Positions 1 to 55,620 are shown, numbered from the stretch's first letter. The stretch is DNA of 64,000 bases from Valencia hispanica (GCA_963556495.2 OY747721.1:32100349-32164348), one strand, 5' to 3'. Notes: generated by a model from the sequence alone, not told the origin. A program made the numbers and translations.

Positions 1-1030
1 TGAGGACCACTCACCTCCACTAAAGACTGTCCTCACACTCCTTGAAGCAACCTAAAACAGATCACCTGTGACAGAGACTGTGCACCTCAGTGCATCTGAG
101 GAAGGTACTGTTGTTGATGATCTGTTGATGGGACCTGCCTCCAAATCATCTACCTGAACTGTTTTGGGGAGTTTTTGTGTTTATGCCCTCCTTTTGAGCC
201 ACCATCCTCATCTCAGGGTGTCTCCTGTTCAAGGGATGTCTTCAGTCATTAACTGAAGGAAGGTGGTGGACGAGTGGGGCTTGCATGGGGTACTGTGATG
301 ATCTGAAGGACTTTGAGTTTGGTTTTGTCACTTCGGTGCGTTCTGTTTCACTAAATTCTTTTTTTTTTCATTTCTTGTTAAATTGGTATTTATTCGTGCT
401 GTTTTTCTGCATTTAATAATATTCACCTGCAAGTGCTTCCACAACAACAACAGTTATGAGGAAAATCCAGTTTAAAACACTTACAATCTTGTGCTGTCAA
501 CGTTTTATCTTAGCCCCCAACTACCTCCTTTCATTTGATTGGTTTACAAAATACAGCTAGGAACTAGATAACGATTAAATGTTTTTTTACCCCACCTAAA
601 CAAAAACAACAAATTGCTGTCATTTATTAGATTTGATTTCACATTACAGTAGTTTTAAAACCCCTTGTTTTTACCAGGTAGGCCTATTTCCTCTAAAACT
701 ACTGTCAACTTGTTGCAGTAGAATGTCCAACGTAGTAAAGTCAAAGCCTTTGGTGACAGACAAATGAGCATGGTTCCTGCGTGAATGGAGTTCTAGGCAA
801 GCCCCTTCTTCTGGTACCCCACCCCCGATCTAAATTACACCGCAGTCCCACACCGAACACTTAGAATAGTCCTCTGATTTACAAGACCAAGCAAGGGATG
901 CCAACTCCCCAAACCACATGTATTAAACGAGTCATGACCTGTAATTTTCACTTTTCCACGAGAAAAAATGTATGTTATGATTGCCTAACAATTATACACT
1001 AAAATTGAAGCATTTGTTTACCCTTTGGTT
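1..1030. other. No gene recognised
   Basis: AT-rich sequence with no convincing open frame, splice-site pair or repeat terminus that I can recognise. It could be intergenic or decayed repeat. Confidence 0.4.
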
Positions 1031-1210
1031 TGTCAACCAGCCCACGTGCACGCGCACTCAAATACGTGATGTTAATTTCTGCCCAACTTGACGTCAAGTC
1101 GGAGAAGCATATGCCATATATGGACATTGCAGACCTGTGCTGCAGGAAGCCCACCCTGCCCCTCTCCCATTACTGAATTCCGATTCGAAGTACGAACTCG
1201 ACCGTGAAAG

Positions 1211-1501
1211 ATGCAGAAACGTCGTGCACACGTGAGTTGCTCTGTTGTTGACTGCCAGAATCCACATGGAAATATTTTTTCTCTCCCAAGAACGGACCAA
1301 GCTATCAGGGACCAGTGGATTAAATTCATTTTTAATGACGCGGTTCCTACAACCCTTCCCACTGGTTTAGGTGTCTGTGGTAAACATTTTACGCCGGAAT
1401 CCTTTACGAATTTGGGACAATATCAGGCGAAGTTGGCATTGAAGCTCCGTTTGGAAAAAGGGGCCATTCTAACAATCAGAGTCTTGCCTGCAATTGACAT
1501 G
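1211..1501 (+). CDS. THAP-type zinc finger exon (probably transposon-derived)
   Basis: The first 97 codons form a THAP DNA-binding domain with spacing C10-x4-C15-x40-C56-x2-H59 (ending VCGKHF) and a conserved Trp at residue 36. These are the zinc ligands of the C2CH fold. The start at 1211 has an A at -3. After residue 97 (Met) the sequence reads ATG then GTAAGG, a good splice donor at 1502. The frame downstream soon becomes cysteine-rich and non-homologous, so the exon very likely ends at 1501. No second exon was found before the LINE debris at 1875. THAP domains of this type occur in host THAP genes and in the transposases of P, Kolobok and ISL2EU-type elements. The lack of a downstream gene and the repeat-rich setting make an element remnant more likely than a host gene. 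Confidence 0.65.
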
Positions 1502-1874
1502 GTAAGGCTGTGTTTTTATTGCTCTACTGTGTGTAACAAACAGCAGCTAACTGCTAATGCTATTGTATGCTAACGGGAGTAGTAACTTCGAGGACAACAC
1601 GGGTAACGGCTGCTACTATGCAAACAACAAATGACCTAGAATGCCACCAATCAACGCGCCCCTCATTTGCATTATTACAATGCCCGTCCACGACAGCCAA
1701 AGTATCGCATCAGATCTCGCGAGACAATAATGCCTTCAGAAATAAGGGTCAGAGGAGCTCTGTGTTTATTGTTTTCACTTTTTTTCCACTTTTCTTTTTT
1801 AGAAGGGCCTGAAATAGAGCGTGGGTATCCAAGGTTAATACTAGGTTATGGCTCCTTTAAAGCAATAGAAAACG

Positions 1875-2125
1875 TTTTCTGGTTTTCTACTGTCGCTACA
1901 TGCTCATCCAGAAGGATATAGACACCAATCTATGACTCAATCCAATCTAGTGGTTTTCTTAGATAGAAAACTTTAACCAATTTGAATAATAAACTGAACT
2001 TGACTGAACTCGATGTAGGTGTGTATGACTGGTTTGAATTCACTTATTTAGTAAAGTGCCTCTAGAGGATGTGTTGTGAATTGGCTTTTTATAAATAAAC
2101 TGAATGGAACTGAATAAGTTCTAGG
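1875..2125 (+). mobile_element. LINE 3'-end fragment
   Basis: The stretch contains CTACTGTCGCTACATGCTC near its start and ends with the fish LINE-type tail GTTGTGAATTGGC followed by TTATAAATAAACTGAA. The same family occurs on the other strand at 46500-46840. Only the untranslated 3' part is present, as expected for 5'-truncated retrotransposition. Confidence 0.55.
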
Positions 2126-2139
2126 GTTGTTTTTTTAAC

Positions 2140-3434
2140 TGCATTTTAGACATTAAATCCTGGGTGGCAGAAAACTTTCTCCAGCTCAACCAGGACAAAA
2201 CGAAAGTTTTAGTCATCGCTCCTGAGGCTCAGAGAGAGAAACTTTTACCAAAACTACAATCACTGTCTTTTAATCCCTCTTTACAAGTGAAGAACCTGGG
2301 CGTGATTTTTGACTCTGAGCTGACTTTTATTCCTCACATAAAAAATATTACTAAAATAGGGTTTTATCAACTAGTTCCTCTCGGCCCAACACGGAGATGC
2401 TGATGCATGCTTTTATCTCCAGTAGAATTGAATACTGTAATGCCCTGCTTTCTGGTCTTCCCAAAAAGAGTATATCAGGTTTACAACTACTACAAAATTC
2501 AGCAGCACGTGTCCTGACGAAGACCAGGAGGCGGGCGCACATTACACCGGTCTTAAAATCATTGCATTGGCTCCCCGTACATTTCAGGATCGACTTTAAG
2601 GTTCTTTTAATGGTTTTTAAGTGTCTTAATGGTCTTGGCCCTTCTTATCTCTCTGAACTGCTTTTACCATATAAACCTTCGCGGTCTCTGCGCTCCTCTG
2701 GCAGCCGTCTCCTTGTCACCCCAAAAGTCAGGACACACAAGCATGGCGAGGCGTCTTTCCAGTTTTATGGCCCTCATCTCTGGAACAGGCTGCCAGAGGA
2801 CCTCAGGGCTGCAGAGAACATTCATGTTTTTAAGAGCAGGCTCAAGACTCACCTTTTTAGCTTAGCTTTTAACTGATTATTATTTATTACTGTTTGTTTA
2901 ATTGCTCTGCATGTTTTATATGATTATATTTTTATCGGTTTTACTATTTAATCATTGCACATTAATTTACTGTTTATTTTTATACTTTAATTTATCTTAA
3001 TCCCCGTTCCAGTGTTTCCTCTGTGAGAGCCCTCTGCCCCGGGAGCGGTGGTCGGCTGTGGCTGCCTGGGTGCTCTCCAGGTGGAGCTTGGGTGGAGGTG
3101 GGGGTCTTGGCCTTGCCTCCACTGGGTGCCATGTGTCGGTGCCTCGGCTGCTGCTGTTAGTCTACCGCTGCCGGGGCAGATGGTTCCTCTGATGGCGTTT
3201 CCTTGCATGGTTCATCTACACTCGGCCAAATGTCCTTTTTTACTGTTGCTTTTAACTGTGTGTGTGCATGGGAGTTGGGTTGGCGGGAGGGGGGTATAAC
3301 TGTGACCATGCTTTTAAATCTGTGGGGGAGGGAAGGGAAGGTGGTTTTATGTGGGCTCATTTTAATCTGTAAAGCACTTTGTGATGCAACTTCTTGTATG
3401 AAAAGCGCTTTATAAATAAAGTTTGATTTGATAT
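2140..3434 (+). mobile_element. 5'-truncated L2-like LINE with RT C-terminal region
   Basis: Two overlapping frames, 2164-2403 and 2397-2876, give the C-terminal part of an L2/Maui-type reverse transcriptase protein: FLQLNQDKTKVLVIAP, VKNLGVIFDSEL, then SSRIEYCNALLSGLPKK, LQNSAARVL, HITPVLKSLHWLPV, FYGPHLWNRLP and FKSRLKTHLF. The frame breaks near 2370-2400, where the usual residues between the ITK motif and the LMHAFISSR motif are missing, consistent with a small deletion. A 3'UTR of about 550 bp follows. It ends in the family-type tail AAAGCACTTTGTGATGCAAC, TATAAATAAAG and a short TTTGAT repeat at 3426-3434. The polymerase core is absent, so the copy is dead. Confidence 0.85.
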
Positions 3435-3868
3435 ATATAGGCTACATAAAATGTGGTGCTGCTGTCCTCTGTAGTAATTCCGCCCTGGGCATCTGCCCAA
3501 GTGACCCACACCAAAAATCACATCTGAGCATCATTCTGGTAAGCATTAAAAGGCACCGCAAATATTACGCTAAAACAATGATAGCAGTGGCACACATCAT
3601 CTCCTTAGTGGTAGGAAGCTGTGTTCGTGTGTTTGTGTGGGAGTGGGTGTGGGGTGGGTGGGGGGTACAAATGAGGGGGAACTGCGTTGAAGGAGCAGAT
3701 GTGACGGTCTAACTGTGGGAAGCAGATGTTAATTAGCGGAGGAAACGTTAACGGGAATAACCGGATTATGAGGATTTGAGGAGGAGAAGTCGCCTGAATC
3801 CAGTGTCACACACAGCGGGGGGATTAAGCTCCAGGCGCCGTCACTCCGCTAACTGCGCTCCGGCTGTC
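3435..3868 (+). promoter_or_regulatory. Upstream/5'UTR region of the GSG1-family gene
   Basis: No repeat is recognised in the last 150 bases before the start codon. A minimal upstream ORF (ATG AGG ATT TGA) lies at 3768-3779 before the main ATG. No clear TATA box is visible. The transcription start cannot be placed from sequence alone. Confidence 0.35.
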
Positions 3869-23869
<20,001 letters not shown>

Positions 23870-25029
23870 AGGAGCGCTTGGAGACATGGCAACAAGGATG
23901 TTAGGTTCGGTGTGGTACAGTGTGAATACTGTAAAAAGGCTAGCTGAAAGCTTTATTCTTTTTCTTTTCCACCACACAACTTTATGCAGCTACGTTTCTG
24001 CTCTGCTTTGCTCTGTCCCACCTCATAAAATGTGAAGATGGATTCTCATCATGTGGATTTTTCGGGTTTACATGAAAGTTCTGCTGGTAGATCCAACCAT
24101 CTGGTCAACCTAAATATAACTTTGGAACTAATCCAAGGTTGCCACTGTGGGACCAATGGTTTTGTAGGGGTTTCACCAGCAGTGTACGCTGTGTTATTTC
24201 CTTGTGTTAAAAAACATCGGCTTTGTGTTTAAATGTATGCTTTAAGACGTTGCATTCTCTAATGTATGCGACACATAAAGCAGTTGAGAGTCAATACAAA
24301 CTTGCACCAGGATAATTATGCTAGGCAGTTTCCAGGATAGCACAGATGCATTTAATCATTAACCCTTGCTTTACCAACCAAATTTTACTTAACTTAGTAT
24401 TGATGTGAAGCACAGCAACAACATGAATCTATCCTGAATATTCAGTACTGCAACACAGGCTAAAAGGTGACTCTGAGTGCTTTTAGACCACTATACTACA
24501 AACAAAGCTGGTGAGTCATCAGTAAATGATGATGCCTGTTGGATGTTTTGAAATACATATGTACAACTTTTACCTAAGAGTCAACTTGCATTGTCTTCGA
24601 TTGTTATTCACGTTAGCTAGCTAGCTAACATGCTGATTGCTGACTATTGTTTTCTAGCAAATGCTTTATCATCTCAGCTGCCTGCCAAAATACCAGTCAA
24701 TATTTACCTGAGTAAACCATTTCTAATTTTTACATACGGTGGTTCATTTTTTAACGTTTTTATTTTTTTTATTTGAGGAATCTATATCTTCCCTCTTGGG
24801 TATTGTCTGAAAAATATCTGGCCACTTACAGATTTCTTTATTTATTTATAATTTTTTTTTTTGTCACAATCAGACATTTTAGTTGATGAAACACATGTTA
24901 ATATCAGACAAAGATAATCAGAGAATATCTAAAATGCAGTTAAAAATTAAAAAATTAAAGAAGCAGTTTTAAAATACATATTTCATTTTTTTTCAAAGGG
25001 GGGGGGGGGGGCAATCCAACCGACCTGGA

Positions 25030-25290
25030 AACCTTCTGATGAGTAATTGATGTGTTCTTGGAGTCATTTTGATAGGCCTAGCGTTCCTGGAAAAGGTTCA
25101 CCGCTGCTCCATGTTTTCTCCATTTGTGGACTTGATCCCCATCCCAGTAAAAACAATGCAAGAATTTGAACACCTGACTGATCATTGAACTTTTCTGATT
25201 GATGAAGCAGTGCAAAGGCACTGGAGCTGTGAGTCTGTGACTCTTGACAGCTGTGGATGCTGATTGTTGGTTCCTCTTGAAGTAAAGACG
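25030..25290 (-). mobile_element. Tc1-like fragment in the gsg1l2 3'UTR
   Basis: TTCTTGGAGTCATTTTGATA, GGCCTAGCGTTCCTGGAAAA and GCTCCATGTTTTCTCCATTT match, on the minus strand, a fish Tc1 segment also present at 50000-50120. No frame is intact. Confidence 0.5.
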
Positions 25291-26002
25291 TCTACTTAGC
25301 ATATTTTTGAGAGACTAAACACTGCCTTCTTTTCAAATGACCCAAAATGCAGTTGTTTGAAACACACTTGTTTTATGGCAAAAGTTTGCGTTTTCAGAAA
25401 AGCAGTCGGTACATTGGACAGGATGTGCTCCTTCACCCTCTGAGGCACAAGAAGCTTGATTAAAAAGAAGCTGAGTCCGTGGATGGAGGATGCCTGAAGG
25501 AAACGCTGAGTGCCTTTACATCCAGAAGCATGACTCTGATCACACAGCATGCTTAACAAGGGCAAAGCCGTTTCTCTACCTATCCGCTTCGCAAGCAAGG
25601 GGTAGAGATCCGTGCAAATTGTCAAAACGTATCTTTGGGAGAAATGCGATTCTTTCTAACCTTTCAGGTTTTACTTTTACGTTATATTGATAATGGACAA
25701 CTTGATAGACACAAAAGGGAACTTTAGTCTACAAGCATCTTAAATGTATTTTGACTTCTTTTTGTGTATAATCAATGACTTTCGAATGGAATCAGCCTAA
25801 GTTTCAACTATTTTCCCTAAACCTGAAGCATGAATCTTTTGTCCTTATTTGCGCTTCTTAACAGTGTTTACAGTGTCTCTTTGTGTGGTGTCTATTTGTT
25901 ATACTTTTGTGGGTGATTATTTGCAAGCTTATATAACAATGTAACTGATAACATTTATGAACAGATTTTATTGAAAGATAAACGAAAAAAAGCATATTTC
26001 AT

Positions 26003-26008
26003 AATAAA
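26003..26008 (+). promoter_or_regulatory. Candidate polyadenylation signal of gsg1l2
   Basis: AATAAA lies 2.1 kb after the stop codon and is followed within 40 bases by a T/G-rich stretch. Confidence 0.5.
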
Positions 26009-26579
26009 GAATATGGTTTTATCATGTTTCCAACTGTTTTTCTCAAGATGTTGAATTTAAAGACCACAAGGTGGCAGTGTTGCCTTTGTATTCATCATGA
26101 ACAATGCCCCACCTCAACAATAAACAGAGGAAATGTAATCTAATTAGACCCAGTCAGTCATATAATCAAACAAAATAAACTCAAAGAAATCCTGAAATTA
26201 AAATCTTTTGGATATATTTTTACAGAGAGTGCTAGACGTTTAGCATATTTTTTCATCTTCATCTGTGAAAAACCTTTTGCCTCCTTTTTATGTATTTTTT
26301 TTTTTTTTTTGGTTGGTTTTATGTTTCTTGTCAAACTTAAATGTTTCAGATCATAAAATAAATTAGAACAAAGAACCAAAACGCCAAAATCAGTTTTACA
26401 ATGATTTTATTTATCTTAAAAGTTATCCTAACCAACCCTGCCCTGCATGAAAATCTGACTGCCACTCTTGTTAGATAATCTTTAACTGTAATTCACCACA
26501 TTTTTTTATTTCATAAATGTTCATAAATAGAACCTGTAAGATAACAGGAAGTACACTAAAAGAGCCACTGGCCATCTAA

Positions 26580-28162
26580 ACAAAATCAAAAATGTGAAAC
26601 CTTTGCAACTTTTGAAATTGCACCATCTCTCAGTCTGGAATGAGTTACAAAAGTAAAGAGGGCCACGACAAATCCAAGAGGACAGAAAAAACCCTGAACG
26701 ACATCTAAAACTTTCCAGACCACAGTTGATTTAAAGTAGGGTGTAAATGATTCAGCAAAAATGGCATCCATTGGATGAATTCCTGATTTACTGACCAGAA
26801 AGACCCATTTCATATCTGCCAAAAAACATCTTGATGAACCCCAGGACCTTCAGGAAAATATTCTCTGGACTATCAAGACAGAGATTTAACCTTCTGGAAG
26901 GTTACAGCTGGTTTCAGAAAAAATCCATTACACTGACCATCAAGCATGCTGGTCTCTGGCTGTTTTGTTGCTTCAGAACTTGGACGATTTGCCCTAATTG
27001 ATGGAACTAAAAAATCTGCTCACCAGACTAGTAGAAAAACCCTGAGAGAGAAGGTCCTGATATTAGTTTGGTACCTTAAGCTCAAGCACCTTTCGGTTAG
27101 GCAGCAAGATCCGCTGATCCGAAACACACCAGCAAGTTCACCAATCAATCAGTGCGTTTCCTTTTAATAAGAGAAAACCGAATTATTGCCTTAGTCTAAC
27201 TGAATTCGAATTTTTGAAATGCATGTATACTCCTTAGACCGGCTGAAGTTCAATCGAATCGGCCTACTCTTAATCGAGCTACCACGCACAAATAATGTGG
27301 TTAAAAACTCAAATTTCTCCCCATGTTAACGACCTGTTGGCAGTCTGGGCACTCCCCCTTCCGGAAGTGATGAGACCCCTGAAGTGGGAATGACAACACC
27401 ACCACTACAACAACAACTCAGCAGCAACAAGACGTGTAACACAATCAAACAGTACATTACTCTCCAAATGTGCTGTGGCGCAGCGTTGTCGTCGTCCATT
27501 TCTTCGGTCATTGTGCATATCCTGCTTTTGCTCCGTCTGCTTCACTGTCGGCAGCATTTGTTTACGGTTTGTGTGGCGTTATAGGCCAAGAATGCCAACA
27601 CAAAAGGGTGCATGTGGCCCCCTACCGTGGCAGAGTTGAACACATTTCATTCAATAAGAGTGGCATGTAAACTGGGATAAGCACTCCCATTCTAGTTAAG
27701 CTATTAGCTTGATTATTGCTATAGTTTTTTTTAGATGCACATGTAAACGCACTGACTGACTCCAAAAAAGGGATGATTTTGGATTGTATTAATTAAAATC
27801 TGGACTTAGAGTCAGTTGAGATGACATGAGCCTCAACAGGCTCTTCATGATTTAAAAAAATATGCAATATGCGTGAAATTAAATCATTCTTCACAGAAGA
27901 GTGAACCAAATTTACAAATGTAAAAGACTCATTTCCAGTTTCCTGGGGGGATTTGCTTTTCCACATAGGGCCAGGTTGGGTTGAATAACTTTTTTTTTTC
28001 TCAATGAATGAAATCATTATTTGAAAACTGCTTTTTGTATTCACTCAGGTTTTCCTTGTCTAATATAAAAGTCAGTTTGAGGACCTGAAATATTTACTGT
28101 AAGTGTAACAAAAAAGGAAAGAGAAGTAATATGCAAGGGAGAAAATACATTTCCCAGCACTG
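26580..28162 (+). mobile_element. Degraded Tc1 element carrying a MITE
   Basis: Matches run in plus orientation: AAACATCTTGATGAACCCCA, ATTCTCTGGACTATCAAGAC, CTGGCTGTTTTGTTGCTTCA and ACACACCAGCAAGTTCACC. After the MITE (27150-27754) they continue with CATGAGCCTCAACAGGCTCT, and the element ends at CCCAGCACTG plus TA (28163-28164). This is a transposase gene remnant without an intact frame. Another copy of the same family is at 39180-39780. Confidence 0.75.
27150..27754. mobile_element. 605-bp MITE with CAGTGCGTTT ends
   Basis: It starts CAGTGCGTTTCC and ends ACATGTAAACGCACTG, so the terminal 10 bases are perfectly inverted. It sits inside a Tc1 remnant whose homology stops and resumes at these exact positions. 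A truncated second copy lies in reverse orientation at 34756-35145. Open frames in it are short and unrelated to known transposases. The target duplication is unclear. Confidence 0.75.
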
Positions 28163-28269
28163 TACATTTGAAAAACAGCTACTCTCATGTCGTTTAATAT
28201 GAAATGATCCAGAAATGCAAATGGTTCTTGTCACAACAGAAAATAACACTGAGAAAGCAACGCCTTTGC

Positions 28270-30328
28270 TGAAAAATATTTTTATTTTCTTCCTGTTTGC
28301 CAACTAGTGCAAATACATGCAAACATGAAAACGGAAAACTGTGTAAGCAGAAGCAGGAAGGCTCGGTACATCACATCCACAGAACTGGACAGTAACACGC
28401 TGAACTTCCCTGTTCTCCGGTTGTTCTATCCCGTCGCCCTCCACTGGCCTGTTTATTTTGCTCGAAGCCCAGCACAGTAGGCTGGTTCTGCACTCGCTAA
28501 CCTAAGCAAAGCATACAAATGAGCCAAGTGATCCATACCAGTTCCCACTACATCCATTTAGCCACATTCATTATTCAGGGTTACAAAAGCACTCAGTCAA
28601 ATCAGAGCTTATACACATATTCCCTCACGCCCCCCACTCTGCTGCTTACCGCATGAAAGATTCATTCTTACCTTTTTGGAAACAATGCTTGCAGGACATT
28701 TTTCAATATGTATGCGCCGATTGCCCTTAAATTCTTAAAATCTAAGTTTGGAGAGAAAACAGTGGGGCAAACAAAGGCTCTAGATTTGCAAATGAACATT
28801 TGCTCGTTCTCAGGGTTCCTTCACAGCCTTGAAAAGTCTGGAAAAGTGTGGAATTTGTTTAGGTTTTTTTATATTCCTGGTCTGGATTGGTAGGGTAAAA
28901 GAAATCAAGTATTGTAAATGTATTGATTTTTCATATATTCTTCCTTCTACCAATGTCTAAAGGCAAAAATAAAATTTTGTGCTTAATCTTTGATTTTCTG
29001 CAGGACACCTTGATTTTAATATTTTACCTATCAGTGCTCTGCTTTTTGACCTAATGACTGAATGCATACTCATAAAAAAAATCATAATTTCACTACATCT
29101 TTGTTCTTTTGACAGCTTTAGTTCAAGCAAAACTGCCGAATAAAACATTAAAATTGCCATTTTAGGGAATTTTTGCAAATAAAGTAAAGGTTTCAAAATT
29201 CACAAACTGTAGTTTAAATAACCTGCTTCAGTCTAGGACCAGGGTCTGTAACCTTTAGAGTCCAAAGAGCCATTTTCTACAAAAGAAAAATCTACACAAG
29301 AAAATGTGTTCTCATTATTAAAAGAACCGACATTTTTGCTTCTTTATGGCTTTCAAATAACAAAGAGCATCATTTTTTTACTAAAAGAGGATGAGTACAT
29401 TTTATTCTGTAGATTGTTGATTTTTGTGGGAAATAATGTAAAAAAAAATAGCAAATTTTAAAGCTAATGACAAGAAACAGATAAAAAAAATATATGCTAC
29501 TGGTTTACTTTTAGTGTAATTCTGTTGTGGAAATTGAATGCAATTATTCCATTAAAGACTGTTAAAACTTGCATTTGTTATTGCATCAATATTTAGGTGA
29601 GAAATTGGGGAAGTTCCAAAGAGCTACCAGCAGCCCCGTAGCTGCAGGTTGCAGAGCCCTGGTCTATGATATTCCATTCCTCATCTGACAAGTCCCAGAT
29701 TTAAACCATTTGAAAAAAACTGCCGATCTAAGTAAGTCCAGATGCAACAAAAACAGTGAAACGGTCCAATTCCACACTCTCAAAACTGGAAGCCAGGTTG
29801 AGCATGGTGTTGTTAGGGTTTTTTTTTGACAAACCAATACATAAAAAGAAATAGCAACTAATCAGTCAGGTTCAGCGTAAATATCTTATCCTAAAATGTC
29901 AAATATGTTGAAAATTTTGAGTCCTTAAAAGTATATTTATATTTATTTTGTGAAAAATGTGTAGGAACCCTGAGTTCTTGGTTTTCTTGCACAACTACAA
30001 CGGATTGTGAGTCAGACACTAAAAGCTATTCTGCTGTCACTGCTCAGTAATACCACATCTCATACCCACCACAGTCTCACTACATCACCCTCAAAAGCAT
30101 AGGAGAGTATCTCTGACATATAAAGACGTCAACATGACTGATTGATCCAGACGGAACATATTGACACTGGGATTTCAGAGCGTAGTCTGCTGAGATGCTG
30201 CTTGGCTGTATGAAGACATTGTTGACTCTGTTTTGAGCACTTTCAGTCGTTTCATCTGCCTCAGTACGACAGCGGATTTGCACCAAAGCAGTGTCAACAG
30301 AGGCGTCTAGCTCCATGCAGGTTAAGGA
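28270..30328 (-). other. HS3ST 3'UTR (inferred)
   Basis: Downstream of the stop codon at 30329, AATAAA signals on the minus strand occur at 29947-29942 and 28286-28281. The segment 28300-28500 is less AT-rich than its surroundings, which suggests a long UTR. A hAT MITE lies within it at 29240-29661. Confidence 0.4.
29240..29661. mobile_element. hAT-type MITE
   Basis: The ends CAGGGTCTGTAACC and the complement of CAGGGCTCTGCAACC are inverted. The flanks GTCTAGGA (29231-29238, one extra base before the element) and GTCTATGA (29662-29669) form an imperfect 8-bp target duplication. Internal motifs AGTCCAAAGAGCCATTTT and GCAGGTTGCAGAGCCCTG are those of a very common hAT MITE. Confidence 0.75.
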
Positions 30329-53890
<23,562 letters not shown>

Positions 53891-54100
53891 TGTATGATTT
53901 GGATGCATGATTTCAAAAATGCTTGGCAAGTAAAAATCTGAAAAGTGAGACACCTCTTCCTAACTCCATGCATCAAAACTTGTCTTTGCCACGGATTCTC
54001 AAATGGATGTAGGTCTGCACTTTGACTAGGCCAGCTAATGAATTTGTGGAAAAGCTTTCCCATGGCATGATGCTTCCACCACTGTTAGATTGGGCTAAAG

Positions 54101-54426
54101 CAGTGGTTCCCAACCTGGGATTCTGGACCTAGAGCTCTGCAGGCAGTCCGTACAAGTTTGTCTGTGGTGAGGTTACCAAAATTATATTTGTTAATGTTAC
54201 ATTTATACAATCCAAAATACTAAAATAAATTGTCTATATAGCCTACTGTGTAAAACAAGAAGAATAAGAACAAAAACCTTCAATTGCTGTTTATTTTTTG
54301 CAAATAATGATTGGAAATAATCACTTTTACTGCGCATGTGGGGGTAGGAGTTGGGGTTGGAGAGTCCCAGCTTGTCTAGGACACATGCAAGGGAGTCCTT
54401 GAGGAATAAAAGGTTTGGAATCACTG
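54101..54426. mobile_element. hAT MITE 1 (326 bp)
   Basis: Starts CAGTGGTTCCCAACCTGGGA and ends, read inward, CAGTGATTCCAAACC. Flanking 8-mers GGCTAAAG (54093-54100) and GGCTAAAT (54427-54434) differ at one base, so this is a hAT-type target duplication. Confidence 0.85.
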
Positions 54427-54523
54427 GGCTAAATAACTAATCCTGGAAGAAAAACTGTTAAAGGTTGCCATCAGGAGAATGGCCCTAAACATACAATGTG
54501 AACTACAGTGGAGTGGTTTAGAT

Positions 54524-55268
54524 CAGAGGTGGGACAAAGTCGTTGTTTTGCAAGTCACAAGTAAGTCTCAAATCTTTGTCCTCGAGTCCCGAGTCAAGTC
54601 GAATCAAAGATGAGGCAAGTCCCGAGTCGAGTCAAAAGTCAAAGCCAACAAGTCTTAAGTCGAGTCAAAGGTCCTACCATTTTAGTTTCGAGTCATTTCA
54701 AGTCCTCTTACCACAGAAATAAATGTATACAAATCATGTATGTCTGTAAGATTTGTGTTTATTTAAACCTCTATTTATACAATAACATTAATCAAATACA
54801 GTAATAAACAGAAAATTTAATTTTCACAAAAAATGCTTGTATTTCAACAGCATATTGCACTAGAACAATGCACAGCAGCTTCAGTCCTGTATTGTATTGA
54901 CCTCATATTGCAAAAGTAGTTTAACTTTCAAATAGACATGGGTCCTTTTAAACTTTTTTTAAAATGTCACCAATAAAATCCTCACCCCTCAAAATGATCA
55001 CTTCTGAAAAACTGGACCAACCTGATAATATAATTGTAATGCCTCCATCCATGGTGTGTAAAAAGATTTTCCCCTAGTTTTCATGGGAAGTAGCAAGTCT
55101 TCTCAAGTCAAAAGGCACAAGTCCAAGTAAAGTCACGAGTCATTGATGTTAAAGTCCAAGTCGAGTTGCAAGTCTTTGTACATTTTATCAAGTCGAGTCT
55201 GAAGTCATCAAATTCATGACTCGAGTCTGACTCGAGTCCAAGTCACATGACTCGAGTCCACACCTCTG
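54524..55268. mobile_element. hAT MITE 2 rich in AAGTC motifs (745 bp)
   Basis: Starts CAGAGGTGGGACAAAGTC and ends GACTCGAGTCCACACCTCTG, with a perfect 8-bp target duplication GTTTAGAT at 54516-54523 and 55269-55276. Both arms hold dozens of CAAGTC/CGAGTC motifs in opposite orientation, the kind of subterminal repeats that hAT transposases bind. No coding sequence. Confidence 0.92.
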
Positions 55269-55309
55269 GTTTAGATCAAACCATATCAATGTGTTAGGAT
55301 GGGTTAGTC

Positions 55310-55620
55310 AAAGCTCAAACAGGTACAAGATCCAATCATCCAAACCTGCCGTATACCCTTTATATTCGCTTGAAGACCTGTGAGGACCGAGCTTTTTCTT
55401 CCAGCGTTCCCAATCTTTGGAATATTATCCCAAAACGTAATTGGATCTGTTGAAAGTGTAAAATCCCACCTCAAGAGACACTAATTGCTCGTCTGATCCG
55501 GTGTTGCTTTTCTTCACCCTTTTATAAAAAACAGGCTTGTTTTTGGAGAACGCTCTATTTTCACATATATGAGCTTCTACTACAAAGCACTTTATAAAGA
55601 GTGCTACATAAATAAATTAT
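55310..55620 (+). mobile_element. LINE 3' end (L2-like)
   Basis: Broken coding end (FSSSVPNLWN-like, then the stop) followed by CAAAGCACTTTATAAAGAGT and GCTACATAAATAAATTAT, an L2-type tail. Confidence 0.55.

Larger units (their letters stand above)
23870..26030 (+). other. gsg1l2: gsg1l2 3'UTR (inferred)
   Basis: The first AATAAA after the stop codon is at 26003-26008, and a second is at 26119-26124, so a 3'UTR of about 2.1-2.3 kb is inferred. It holds a poly-G run (24998-25011) and a Tc1 fragment at 25030-25290. Earlier ATTAAA variants (about 24950) could give shorter forms. Confidence 0.5.
53900..55310. mobile_element. Tc1 debris hosting two hAT MITEs
   Basis: Tc1 matches outside the MITEs: GGTCTGCACTTTGACTAGGC and CATGGCATGATGCTTCCACC (minus orientation) at the left, then TAATCCTGGAAGAAAAACTG, GGCCCTAAACATACAATGTG and ATCAATGTGTTAGGATGGGT (plus orientation). 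The two orientations imply separate fragments. Confidence 0.55.

Noticed and set aside
3776..3868. N-terminal extension of the GSG1-family protein
   Set aside because: The frame is open but begins at a TTG with no in-frame ATG; family proteins start near the ATG at 3869.
27150..27754. Target duplication for the CAGTG MITE
   Set aside because: Several short flanking matches are possible (AAT/ACT, CAAT/ACTG), but none is convincing, so no superfamily was assigned.
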